Shown here piece by piece: positions 45,518 through 56,511 of a stretch of 64,000 nt of DNA (positions within the stretch are counted from its first letter, which is position 1; the number at the start of each line of letters is the position of its first letter). The translations under genes and the position numbers were made by a program. Origin of the DNA: Viridothelium virens (lineage: Eukaryota; Ascomycota; Dothideomycetes; Trypetheliales; Trypetheliaceae); assembly GCA_010094025.1 (NCBI GenBank), contig ML991803.1, positions 1 through 64,000 of the forward strand, in the 5' to 3' direction. The notes under the pieces are model-generated. The model made no database searches and was not told where the DNA came from. It saw only the letters and a program-made list of their open reading frames with translations.

Positions 45518-46584
45518 ATGGTGTCTCTTAATCTCATAGAGTCTTCCAATGACCGCATCAAAACAACCCTACCTGGGCTTGTTGCAGTCTTTGCCGGAGG
45601 TACCAATGGGGTGGGCGAAACGACAGTGAGGCAATTTGCCAAATACGCAAGTCAGCCGCGAGTCTATATTATTGGCCGCAATCAAGACGCCGGCGACCGC
45701 ATCACGGCCGAGTGTAAGGTGCTCAACCCTGAAGGAACGTTCATCTTCATGAAGCGCGAAACTAGCCTGATACGTAATGTGGACGAGATATGTCACGAGA
45801 TTACTGGCAAGGAAGAGGTCATTAACCTGCTGTTCTTAAGCGTTGGCACGCTACAAGTAGGCATGAGTGAGTCGACGCCTACTAGAAAGCCTTGCCTTTT
45901 TGCTGAACCCATTCAGAGACCGAAGAAGGTCTGCATTACTCCGCAGCCTTGTCGACTTACGGTCGCAGTCGCTTTATCACTAATCTACTGCCTCTAATCT
46001 GCCGGGCGAAAGGCTTGCGACGCGTCGTCAGTGTCTTCCAAGGCACTTACGAGGGCGAGATCAAAATGACCGACTTCCAGGGCTGGAATCTCGGTCTTAG
46101 GGAAAACCAGGGCCATAAGGCTTCCATCACGACTTTGGACCTGGAAGCGCACCACACAGCGGCGCCCGAGGTTTCGTTCGTACACAACTTTCCCGGCGCA
46201 GTCGAATCCGGTATTGGACGTGGTTCGATCGGCGGCCTGATGCGCGTGCTGAAGACTATTCACACCTTAATTGGCCCGCTGGTTAATATTCCACTGGTCG
46301 AAGCAGGTGATCGTCATGTCTTCTTTTGCACCAGTGCACGCTTCTCGATGGGTCCCGAAGACACGACGGCTGGTATCCCATTGATCGAAGGACTGAATCT
46401 CGCGAGGGGCACTGATGGCCAAATTGGCAGCGGCGTATATTCAATAGATGCGAATGGCGAGAGCGCGAACTCCAAGGTTGAGGAGTTACTCGTTCAGCTA
46501 AGAAGACGAGGAATGGTTGACCAGGTAAGGAAGCAAATGGAGTCTGATATCAATGCAGCCCTCACTTCCAGCAAAGACAATTAA
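45518..46584 (+). CDS. Short-chain dehydrogenase/reductase-like protein
   Basis: Exons 45518-45866 and 45917-46584 encode 338 residues. The Rossmann motif appears as AVFAGGTNGVGETTVRQ, a variant of TGxxxGxG, followed by RVYIIGRN for cofactor binding and INLLFLSVGTLQ at the usual NNAG position. The classical YxxxK is replaced by YGRSR (in STYGRSRFITNLLPLI), as in a fungal SDR subgroup often near secondary-metabolite genes, so a normal SDR mechanism is not assured. The 50-bp intron (GTGAGT to TTCAG) is needed to reach KTEEGLHYSAAL in frame. Substrate unknown. It lies some 16 kb beyond the P450, so membership in the terpenoid cluster is doubtful. Confidence 0.82.
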
Positions 46585-47631
46585 AAGTTGGCCACACAAT
46601 TCCACGCAAATCTGCGTAACATGAATCCGGGGCCGACCGTGAAAAAATCAGTCGATGAGCAAACCAAACGAATTTTGTAACAGACTGTTCATTAAATGCC
46701 GCAGCAAACCCTACAATAACGATACGTGAAAAGCCAACAGGGGCATTCCCACTTCCAATAGGCGAAGATTGGAATAATCAAAAAGGACCCTGCTTGAGGC
46801 GGATCAGTTTTCGATATGGGTCACCCGGGATGTAGCTTGGACCGCAAGACTGGACACAGTCCGTCTGGCTAGTGTTGCTGCTCTTTCAGCGCAGCTCTCA
46901 TTTCTCTATGCTGGCAGGATCTATTCGAATACGCGAAAGCCGCAGTACCATACCATTCACCAGCAATAGCAAATGTCATATCTTGCAAGTGATAGCCGCG
47001 ACTTGGAAACAAAGGCGGCTCTAGCAGCAAATCGGACAGCCGTTAGTCTGGAGTAAATTTCTATCGGAAGCCAGTAGCCTGCTGAGTCGGATCAGGTGGG
47101 AATGGACCTGGAGTGGGATGGTATTCGCTGTTGTCTCCCTGTCTGGCGGAGATGCGACCAGTCTCTCACCGTCTTAGAATCTGCGGGAACTATGGCACCG
47201 CAAGACCGGTGATCTCATTCAAAGATCTCCCTAAATTCGCGCATAAGAGTGTAGAACAAGGAGGAAAGCTATTCAGTATTGCCTTTTTGGCTCTTATCGT
47301 ACGTAGGGTTTCTTTGTCGGGGAAGGTTGATAGGAATAAAATAAAAACACCCTTATTCTCTGGGTGCAGAGGATCTCCTGGCTATACAACCCTATGCTCC
47401 TAGGAATTATGCGGCCTGGCTCTCCCGTGTACTTGATGAACTTTGCTTCCTGGTAGATAGCAACTGCATCTACGAAATGGTTGGCGAATGTATCCAAAAG
47501 GAAGGCTAAATTCCGTTTCCAGCAACCAAGCACAGGCAGGCATGTTTTGAGCATTTCGATAGATTAGCCAAGACTCTTGAGATTGCGAATCGCGGGACTA
47601 AGTCTAGTAACGTATATCACAGAGGATGGCC
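46585..47631. other. Intergenic between convergent genes, 1 kb
   Basis: 3' flanks of the dehydrogenase (plus) and the permease (minus). A minus-strand frame near 47554-47294 has no recognisable domain. No repeat seen. Confidence 0.4.
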
Positions 47632-49175
47632 TTACATGATCTCCTTCGGAGGTAGGTCATCCACATGCTCCACGTCATCCTTCTTAATCTCTCCCTCCTG
47701 CGAACTCTTTGCACCGTTCTCCTCATCCCGTACGCCCCCTTCCTGAAGTCCGATCTTGGCGGTTGTGAACTTATCCGCCACGTCCCGATACGCTGGAACA
47801 AAATTCACACATAATGAGTACGACCATGCCGCAACAAAGAACGCCAGTGGCACCGACATCGCCTTGGCTGTGCTGTTGTGCAAATCTGCCACTGCGCCAA
47901 GCAATGGGGGCACGCAGGCACCGCCGGAGACTCCGCCCACGATAAATCCTGAGCCCCGCTTACTGTATTTTCCTAGTCCTCTCATGCCCAGTGCGACGAT
48001 GGTAGGGAAGCAAATACTTTCGAAGAAGAGAGTGACATAGAGCATGCTCATGCCTGTGTTGCCTCTTTGCGTGATACTAGGCGCGATGAAAATGATGCAG
48101 CACGTAAGGTAGAACAGGAATACCCATCGTGGTCGGATGAACTTCATCAGACCAACACCAGTGAAGCGACCCAAAGCGAAGGCTCCTTGGGCTCCAGCAA
48201 GGAATTTAGCGCCGAGACTAGAGTCTGTGCCGGGACGAGTTTCGGTAACATAGTTGATGAAGTATCCTGCGATGGCGACTTGCGCACCAGTGTAGCAGAA
48301 TTGTGCAAATGCCGCGTGGAAGAGACGGTATTGTTTGCGAAAAGGTTTAACGTCTGTATTGGCGTGGGTCTCTTCCGCTTGGAATTGCATGTCCGCATCA
48401 GTGATTTCTGGAATCGGACTGAAATAGAAGACGGCTGCGAGGATGAAGACGAAGCAAGCGATGGCGAGATAGACCCATTGAACATTGGTCAGCGCTTTTG
48501 TGTCATCGCCCGTTTTTAGAAAGAAGACATATGATCCTAGAACAGGGGCGACCACCGTTCCGACACCGTTGAAGGCTTGTGAGATATTGATTCTCATTTC
48601 AGCATATCGAGGAGGACCGCAAACTAAATTGGTCAGCAATTCCCGCAGTCAATGCATATGAGTTGGGGGAAACGCTTCTTACCAGTTATGTATGGATTTG
48701 CCGCAGTCTCTAAGGAGCCAAGTCCATTACCGATAATGAAAATGGCTGCGCAGAAGCCTCCAAAGGACTTGTGAAGGATACAAGGCCAGGCTACAAGTGC
48801 TCCGACACCATACAAGCACAATCCCCAAATGAAGACGGGTTTGTAGCCATAATGCCGAAGGATCCAGTTAGCGTGACCCAGAGAAGCAAGGGGATAAGCT
48901 CTGAGTTTGCGGTCAGTCTTATGACGGAGCAAGTAAGGAAAGGTGCCAAACCCGAAGTACGCGGCCTGAAGACCAGATGATCTCGCTCTGGTGATGCCCA
49001 GTGTGTTCTGGAAGTGCTTATTGAGCGTGTCAAGTAGCCCATATGAAAATCCCCATAGGAAGAAAAGTATCGTGACCAGACAGAGTGGGTAGATCGATTG
49101 CCGTAGTGTGAGCTCAGCAGCACGGGTACGCTGGTGGTCGCTGGTTTTGAGCGAGTTCTTCTTGAAGATAGTCAT
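47632..49175 (-). CDS. MFS permease of the fucose/glucose-galactose (FHS, FucP-like) family
   Basis: Exons 49175-48683 and 48623-47632 encode 494 residues with about twelve membrane helices. Helix 1 shows ILFFLWGFSYGLLDTLNKHFQ, the FHS signature; helix 4 region reads IIGNGLGSLETAANPYIT, and after the 59-bp intron (GTAAGA to TTTAG) CGPPRYAEMRINISQAFNGVG follows, as in FucP and fungal relatives. The family takes up hexoses or 6-deoxyhexoses by proton symport. A stretch of about ten charged residues (RHKTDRKLR) between the first two helices is longer than expected and has no canonical intron to remove it; it may be an insertion. The cytosolic tail is acidic. Confidence 0.86.
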
Positions 49176-50077
49176 CGTCGAGGTCCGTCGACTTGCGCCG
49201 TCGATTTCGACTTTCTAACTCAAGGTGGTAGAATCGAGATGAAGTCGCGAAGAAAACAAAAGCATTGTGAGTGAAATTGTACATTTTAATGAGGTTGTCC
49301 TTTTGGCACCTGTCTGGTCTCTAGGTAGCGGCCTATCAATTGGTCTGGAAGTTCTATGCATCGGGCTGTCCGTATGCAAACGTTGAGTGGTGGAAAAGAG
49401 AGAGGTCGTGGGGTTGGACATGGTTCTCCACATGGGACACCCTTGGCGTGTGGGGTAGCTTGCAATTTTCGGCAACTGATCTTGCGAAGGACGAAAGGAA
49501 AATTAGGGAGCTTCAGTGTGATGTAATTAGAGATTGAAACAAAAAGGACTTCTTCCAAATTCGTACACGCGATAGGCCCCGATTAAGACTCCCGCGACAG
49601 CCTAGGTACCGCTTTCGGCACGAGACCTACGAGAGCTTCTTCTAAGCGTCATAACCGGACATTGGGCGTTCCCTAAGCAGAGGCATAACAGAGCAAAGTC
49701 AAGACTATGGGTCTAACGTGAAGGTCAAATTAGACATCCATGCGACAAAGCTCGATGGTCCAAGCGCTTAGGTCCCAATTCTGCTCTTCCGGATCTGCGT
49801 CTTCGATCAGCGAACAACCTTATACTGCGTTCAGTTGAGCAGCCAAGTTGTCATTTTTCAGATCTGCGGTGACACTAGAACAGCTGTGGAAAAAGTAAAG
49901 GCACAGGCAAGCGATCGTACTTGCTTAGAAAACAAGATTTGGTAGTGATATACCACAGGGGTTGGTAGCCAGTTGAGAACGCTTGCATTCCTACAACAGT
50001 CCATCCAAACCTTTGTCCGCATCCTGCTTTATTAAGTCGAGCATTCCCTGTTACGGTGAGTGCTGATGTCTGGCATA
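49176..50077. other. Intergenic, 0.9 kb, nothing recognised
   Basis: Promoter side of the permease and 3' flank of the SFM1-like gene. No tRNA-like or coding structure found. Confidence 0.4.
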
Positions 50078-50842
50078 TCAGAGCGGAGTACATGCCTCAG
50101 GCATCAATGGGCGCCCTTGGCCGTCCTTCACGTACCGAAACGGCATCTGAATGCTTTCGTGCTTGTCGAGCTTTAGCTCGGGCAAGTCCACGTAAGGGAT
50201 GCCTTCCAGTAATGCTATTACAGATTGTCATTGGTGACGATTTCGTTATCTTGAGCTCCAGGCATACTTTGATTCTGAATGATCATTCTGGTGACTCGAA
50301 CTGCGGTATCTGTTGTCATTTGGATCGGTCCTAGCCGCCGGCCTTCAAACCCCTTTTTGCGAAGTTCTGATGTTCGGTCTGCCTATAGTAAGTTCTACGG
50401 CTCAGAAAGGTTTTAGAACGGCTCGTTATACCCCTGGGAGGATCATCACCTGAAGCTCTAATATTAGCCAACTTTGCTATAGATCTTTGAAACGTATAAT
50501 CTATCCAACAGTACCCAAAATGCCACCAAATAAAAAGACGTCAAATTTGAGAGCGTCGTCTGGACTCAATTCCTCTTGTGCAGCAGGATCTAAGAGACAG
50601 ACTCGATCCTTCTTCTCGGCAAAGCTTATCTCTACGCTTTCATGGCCGCTGCTGAACCCTTGTACGCTAACGAGATCATGTGGTAACTGCAATGATGGTG
50701 GTACAGAAGATAAGAGAAAGCGAGAGTTGGCATTGTGACACTCCTCTGCGATAGTCTTGTACTCGAGTGCGGACCAAGCTTCAAGCTCAGGGTCGAGATG
50801 TTCGACGACATAGGTTTTTGAGATAGTGGATGCGATATCCAT
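50078..50842 (-). CDS. SFM1: SFM1-like SPOUT methyltransferase (ribosomal protein S3 arginine methyltransferase)
   Basis: Four exons (50842-50515, 50449-50432, 50378-50268, 50214-50078) encode 197 residues, near the yeast Sfm1 length. Sfm1 is a SPOUT-fold methyltransferase that monomethylates an Arg of ribosomal protein uS3 (Rps3). Family marks are YVVEHLDPELEAWSALEY near the N-terminus, FDVFLFGGILGDDPPRDRTSELR across exons 1-3, GFEGRRLGPIQMTTDTAV (the knotted cofactor site) and IPYVDLPELKL near the end. Exon 2 is only 18 nucleotides and is required to reach the conserved GDDPPR. Introns are 65, 53 and 53 bp and every joint keeps frame. It marks the start of the housekeeping block on the right. 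Confidence 0.88.
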
Positions 50843-52082
50843 TTTCTGATCGACTCTGCCTTTGCGTTAATATCAATAGACCCAAACAAGTTGGCAGGGT
50901 ATGACAAAAGCGTCGAGATCCACGATGCGAAGTTGTACCCGAACTTCGTTCTAGTGGCTCTGTCAAAGCTGCAGGGAGTATGGAGTACTGCAGAAATGAC
51001 AACAGAATTACATAGGAAACATGGGATGACCACCGATCCGATGCAGCAAACTTCCCAGCGCAGTGTGTGAACTACCCTAGGCACTGTTTTTTTCCACTAG
51101 AACCCACCTGAGTCCAGAGTCTCGGCACCAAGAGGCCCAAGGAGGATTCCAAGGAGGCTTGCAGCAGTCCAATCAGATGTGCAGATTGCGGAGTTGAAAG
51201 AGTCAGCTTGCAGCAAACGGTACAAAGCGCGGTTTGTGGAGTGAGAGGATTTGGCCCTGCGTATCGATAGCGCACAAAAAGCGGGGAGTAAAACTTTAGA
51301 AGAATAGAAATTAAAGAAAATGCACATTATCTCTTAGAATCAGGTTGGCAGCAACTTTCGTGTATGCCCAGATCCATTCTGGAACGAAATCTTAATCTTG
51401 TTAGTTGCCGCTCGATCCCATTGGTCTCGCAGAGACGCAGCCGGTTTTCACCACGATTCATCAGCTCTTCCACTTTTCTCCAGACCTCTTCGCAACTGGC
51501 TCCACACCCTGCCCGCCTTTTCAGAGCGTACCTTGATACTTACTCAAGCTACCCAGTGGTAGACCTCTTGAATTTGATCGTTGCTTGGATCTGAGTGTTG
51601 ACCGAGAAACCCAAGACACAACACGCTGAGCATCGCGGAACTGCCTAACTACTTCTATTTGATTCGACGAACCGTCTTAATCAATTGCGACTGGATCTCA
51701 AGCTTACTGGAAGCTGTCGATCCCCTCCAGCCCATCAGGGACGTCGTTGCCCGGCAGTCGATCTTGGTGCAGCACATCCTGGTCAATAGAATACATTCTC
51801 ATATCATAACAATCACGCGACAACGCAACTTTCGAAGCTTCCCCATCAAGACGCACGCATACGACAATCCTGAAACATAGCATTGTGTGCATTGCGAGAC
51901 TTCCTTGTAAAATATACGGTTCTCCACTTGCTGCTCACGAGGTGAGGGGTTGGGATAAAGGGAAACAACAACAAAGTTTGGCAAAGCTTGGCCAAAACAC
52001 TTCCCGGGCCCGGTCCTACACCCTCTTCTGCGAAGCCTACATACATTCTCAAACTTTCTACGAATTCCTCCCAACATACACA
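50843..52082. other. Divergent intergenic region, 1.2 kb
   Basis: Between the SFM1-like gene (minus) and IGO1 (plus). It probably holds a long IGO1 5' UTR and both promoters. Pyrimidine-rich patches occur just before IGO1. No gene recognised. Confidence 0.4.
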
Positions 52083-52766
52083 ATGGCCTTGAATCCTCAT
52101 CAGCGGAACAAGGTCGATGTCAGCGTGAGTGACAAGCATGGATTCAAGGGTGAATTGAAGCTTCGCTGACACACCAGCAGTCCATGACCGAAGAGGAGCA
52201 GAAGCTCTTCCGCCTCTACGGCAAGCTCCCCAACAAGAAAGACCTGCTGCAGAACAAGCTCAAGGTACATCATCCTCTCGTCTCCTCCCCTTCCCCCCTT
52301 CCAGCATCGTCCCTCCTCCCTCCTCCAACCCTTTACCCCCCACCTCCCCACCTCAATCCCTTCCCCCAAATCCCCTCCACTTTACCTCCACTAATGCCCT
52401 CCTCTCCCCCCCTCACAGGGCCAAGAGCGCAAATACTTCGACTCGGGCGACTACGCCCTGTCCAAAGCGGGCAAAGCCTCCGACGTCGGCGTCACCTCCA
52501 TCGGGCGCGAGCACCCCTCGCCGGAAAACATCCCGCACCTGACGCAGCAGAACTCGCACCCGGGCAACCCCGGCGGCGTGTCGACGGCGTCGAACCCGAA
52601 TGCTGCGGGATTGAACTCGCCCGCTGCGGCGCCCACCGGCACCAGCCCGCCGAATAGCGCGACGAACGCGCCGAGTCAGGTTGGGAGCTCGTTGAATCCG
52701 AGGGTGTCGAATGCAGGGGCGGGGGCGGAGGATGGGGGCGAGGGGGTGGTGAGTGGTGGACAGTGA
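52083..52766 (+). CDS. IGO1: Igo1/endosulfine-family PP2A inhibitor
   Basis: Exons 52083-52124, 52181-52264 and 52419-52766 encode 157 residues. Igo1/ENSA proteins, once phosphorylated by Greatwall/Rim15, bind and inhibit PP2A-B55 and so control mitotic entry, quiescence and mRNA stability. The hallmark FDSGDY, with its Ser as the phospho-site, is at the start of exon 3, preceded by EEEQKLFRLYGKLPNKKDLL in exon 2. The Ala/Pro/Gly/Ser-rich C-terminus is disordered. The second intron is 154 bp and strongly C-rich. The second acceptor could also be three bases earlier, adding one Gln. The length is normal for fungi. Confidence 0.93.
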
Positions 52767-53155
52767 GGGGAGAAGAGACGAAAGAAGGAGAAGAATGGGG
52801 TTGATGGGAGAGTGGAGGGTGATCGCGCAGGAGGAGTCTTGGGGGAGGGGTATACTGATGGAGCTCGTTTGCTACACTGTTGGCGAGATTCCGATCTAGG
52901 GTTTCTTTTCCCATACGGTTTCTAAACCAAAGATTATTTTTTTGGGCGGCTGGACCCGAGACCCGGGGAACATCGACTTCCTTTTTCCTTTGTTATTTTT
53001 TTTAAACAGGTTCGCTCGAAACACTGTGCTTGGGCTCGGCGTTGAGTGTGTACAGTCTGTGTATCAGAAGCCCGTACGCGGCCATCAGATTGAAGCTTGA
53101 AGATTATTCTCTTTTATATTCATTCGATATAGCGTGTGGTCTACATGTCCAGCCC
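52767..53155. other. Convergent intergenic spacer
   Basis: 3' flanks of IGO1 (plus) and the methionyl-tRNA synthetase gene (minus). Two T-rich runs near 52930-53010 may be part of poly(A) signals. Nothing else. Confidence 0.4.
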
Positions 53156-55292
53156 TCAATCATTCTGCAACGCTGCCGCCTTGACCCCCTCCGTTATTCC
53201 ATCAACATCATCACCATCTCCTCTTTGCTGATCGTCCTTCTCAATTGCTTTCAGCATACCTTCGCCTAATTTCTTTTCCGCAATCTCCTTCTCTGACGGC
53301 TCTTCATTCCCTCCTTTAGTCTTCGACGCTGCCTTCTCTGCCTTCTTCTTATCCTTCGCCGCTTTATTCGCCAACCGCTTCGCCTCCTTCTCCGCTAACT
53401 GCTTCTTCAGCGCTTCCCCTCCAAACTGGATCTTCCACTCCTCTGCTTTCTCTGGCTTGATCTGGCTGAAGAGGTACTTGGCTTCTCCGAGCGTATGCCC
53501 TTCAGGGACACCAGCTTTCTGAATGACTTCAAAGTTCCATGCCTCCGGGATCGGTTGCAAGGGTGGGAGATTTAGTTGTTCAAGGATCGATGTGGAAGTG
53601 GTGGGAAGAAAGGGAGCGAAGATTGTGGAGAGCAGATGGACGTGGTTGAGCGCAAGACCGACGACTACGGCGGTGAGGTCGGGATTCGACTGGGCGAGTT
53701 TGTTGTCGAGGCGGTGAGACTGCAAGAGGAGATTTCCGTGCGCGGAGATACGGACGGCGGTCTGCAAGCCCAGACGTAATTTGACGGCGTCCATCTGCTG
53801 CAGGTAGTCTTTCAACATCTGATCTACTTCCTCGGCCCATTTTTGGAGACCAGAAAGCTCCGAAAGGGAGGAAGAAGATAGATAAGATCGATAGGCAGGG
53901 ACGATACCGACGAAAATGGGAGACCTGACGTATTTGATGATACGGTTACAGAAGTTACCGAGATTGTTGAGAAGCTCGTTATTGTTAGCATCGACAAAGT
54001 CTTTCCATAAAAATTCCGTATCACCGCTCTCAGGCCGGTGGCTCAGAAGGTAATATCTGAACACGTCTGATGGAAGTCCCGTCTCGGCAGCGCCAGTGCC
54101 AAAGACGCCAATACCTTTGGATTTGGAAAACTTATCGCCTTCGTATTGTAGGTACTCGGTGGTAGAAAGATGATGTAGCATGGTCCATTTTTCTCGCGTA
54201 CCAAGTTGAGAGGATGGAAAGACAACCGAGTGGAACGGGACGTTGTCTTTGCCAAGAAATTGATAGAGCTTCACGTTCTCTGGATTGCGCCACCATTTTT
54301 CCCATTCTGGAGTGTAACAGGCAGTAATAGAAACGTATCCGATGCACGCATCAAACCACTTATATCATTAGTAAAATGGAACGAATCTTGCGGATGGACA
54401 AAGCTAATGGAAACTGACGTACTTACCACGTACATGACCTTATCCTTGTAGCCGTCACCCATCTCCTTAGGTATTCGGGTTCCCCATCTCAGATCCCTAG
54501 TTATGGCTCGTGGCCTGAGACCTTCCGTTAGCCAGTTTTGTGTTATCGCAACTCCGTTCGAAGACCAAATGCCCCTTGATTGTGACTCTTTGGTCCATTT
54601 CTCGCACTCCGGCTGCAGTTTATCGAGAGAAAGGAAGAGATGTTTGGTATCTCGCGACTTTGGAGTCGCGCCGTCTACCTTACATCGCGGATTGATCAGC
54701 TGAGTAGGCTCAAGTAGCCTCCCGCATTTATCACATTGGTCGCCTCGTGCTCCCAAGTCATGACAAGTCGGGCACTCTCCTTCCACGAAGCGATCAGACA
54801 GGAATGATGAATGCTCTTTTGTCGTTAATAATTAGTAGCTGTCCATACAAAAAAGTTTGTGAGGCAATGTATACCTTCGCAATATAAATGTGATTCAGAC
54901 TTCTCCTCCAGAAAACCATTTTTATGTAACTTCAAGAATATATCCTGGGCTATCGTTGTTTGCTGCTCCGTCGGCGTCCGGCCGAAGATATCAAACCCAA
55001 TATTAAACCATTTGTACACGTCTGAATGTATTTTGTGGTATTTGTCGCAGAGTGCCTGTTCTGAAAGACCTTCTTCTCTTGCCTTGACTTCGGTGGCTGT
55101 ACCATATTCGTCTGTACCACACACGAAGAGTGTAATGTTGCCTCTTGCTCTTGAGTATCTTGCAAAGACGTCCGCCGACAACACGCTACCGACGACGTTC
55201 CCTAGGTGTGGGACGTTATTCACGTAGGGTAAGGCGCTTGTTATTAGAATATTCTTTTTTCCCTCCTGTGGTAGTACTTTATGGTCCCCCAT
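53156..55292 (-). CDS. MES1: Methionyl-tRNA synthetase, cytoplasmic
   Basis: Exons 55292-54875, 54815-54427 and 54358-53156 encode 669 residues of a class I synthetase that charges initiator and elongator tRNA-Met. The HIGH equivalent is PHLGN (about residues 28-32) after [11 protein letters not shown]; the connective peptide carries [18 protein letters not shown] with four zinc-binding Cys; the KMSKS loop is KFSKSKG; and the anticodon-binding helical bundle follows. The C-terminus is a Lys/Ala/Glu-rich coiled coil and an acidic tail. There is no mitochondrial targeting sequence. Both introns end in AAG and have TACTAAT or ACTAAT branch points; joints keep frame. Confidence 0.95.
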
Positions 55293-55812
55293 AGCGCGAG
55301 GCTTGGCCGCAAAAGGTGTAGAATTCGCGGCGGATTTGGTCGAGGGGAGTATTTAGAAGAACAGATCTCAATGTTTGTAAATAAAGCGCGTCAGTAACTT
55401 TCAATCTCTGCGGCTGCTTTTGTAACGAAGAGGGAAACGCAGGGTCGCGTGCGGCTATCTGGAAGAAGTTCGGGCAACGTGTGGAAGTTCGGTGGATTGA
55501 ATTGATGTAAAATCCACCGATACGAACTTATTGTTGAAAAATGAGGAAGAAGGAAGAATGAGTTATTCGTATGTAGATTTAAATCATGTCAACGAGCATT
55601 GAGTCAGAGTTTCATCGACGAAGTACAGTATGGTGGGGCGGAAGCACCAGCCAGCCACGGAGCACCCTGGCACTGTGGATGTTTCGTCAGAAGAGCCTCC
55701 CCGCACTAGAATAGTGTCGTGTTTCGACGGCTAATGCCGAAGACTAAATAAAAGCTTAAGGCAGAAAGCAGATCAGATCGCATCTAAAATCTCTACGATC
55801 CACAAGTACATC
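55293..55812. other. Divergent promoter region of MES1 and LTO1
   Basis: The 520 bp separate two start codons pointing apart. No coding frame; no named motif recognised. Confidence 0.5.
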
Positions 55813-56379
55813 ATGGCCCGGGATAATTTCGACAGCCTCCTTGAGCTGGAAGACGAATACTACAACGAAGGCTTTCGCTTAGGTGTCGAGGATGGCTCTC
55901 GTGCAGGCCGAACAGAAGGCCGCATCTTCGGACTGCAAATGGGATTTGAGAAATATGTGGAAATGGGCCAATTGTCTGGAAACGTAGCGGTTTGGCAAGC
56001 CCGCATTCCCAACCAAGGAACTCATCTTCCCGTCAACGGAAGCCGGAGCGACAGCAATCTGCAGGAGCCACAAGAGCCTTTGCTCCCGGCCTTGCAAGCC
56101 AATTCGAGGCTGCAGAGGCATCTTCAGACACTTTACGCCTTGGTCGAGCCGGAGACTTTGTCTACCAATAATACTGAAGAAGCGGTCTCTGATGTAGATG
56201 ATCGCTTGAAACGTGCATCAGCAAAAGCGAAAATGATAGAGAAGATCATTGGCGAGGGTGATTCAGATCAGCTATCGTCCAATGTGACTGAACCCGACTC
56301 CTCTTCCCAAGAGTACGATATCAGCTCTTCAGTGCGAGCCAGGAGTCAGAAGAGCACCTCGAAAGCCCAAGACTTTTGA
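55813..56379 (+). CDS. LTO1: Lto1/Yae1-domain protein (Fe-S assembly adaptor)
   Basis: A single exon encodes 188 residues. The N-terminal third has the deca-GX3 repeat pattern of the Yae1/Lto1 family: YNEGFRLGVEDGSRAGRTEG and IFGLQMGFEKYVEMG, with Gly at every fourth position. In yeast, Lto1 and Yae1 form an adaptor that delivers an Fe-S cluster to the ABC protein Rli1 for ribosome recycling. Lto1 orthologues end in a Trp/Phe that docks on the CIA targeting complex; this protein ends in Phe (KAQDF), consistent with that. The middle region is polar and variable. It converges on RAD52, with stop codons only about 130 bp apart. Confidence 0.85.
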   Translation: MARDNFDSLLELEDEYYNEGFRLGVEDGSRAGRTEGRIFGLQMGFEKYVEMGQLSGNVAVWQARIPNQGTHLPVNGSRSDSNLQEPQEPLLPALQANSRLQRHLQTLYALVEPETLSTNNTEEAVSDVDDRLKRASAKAKMIEKIIGEGDSDQLSSNVTEPDSSSQEYDISSSVRARSQKSTSKAQDF

Positions 56380-56511
56380 AGAGCATAAGTCCACAGAACG
56401 GAAGCACGTCTGGATTGCTGATCGATGGATTCTGTGCCTGCAATACAATAGATGGGTATCATGCAGCGACATCGAAGCCAAGCATTACTGGTATTTTCTT
56501 TCCTCAGCCGA

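Noticed and set aside
51364-51594. Plus-strand frame upstream of IGO1
   Set aside because: It has no domain or splice partner and probably lies in the leader or promoter region.
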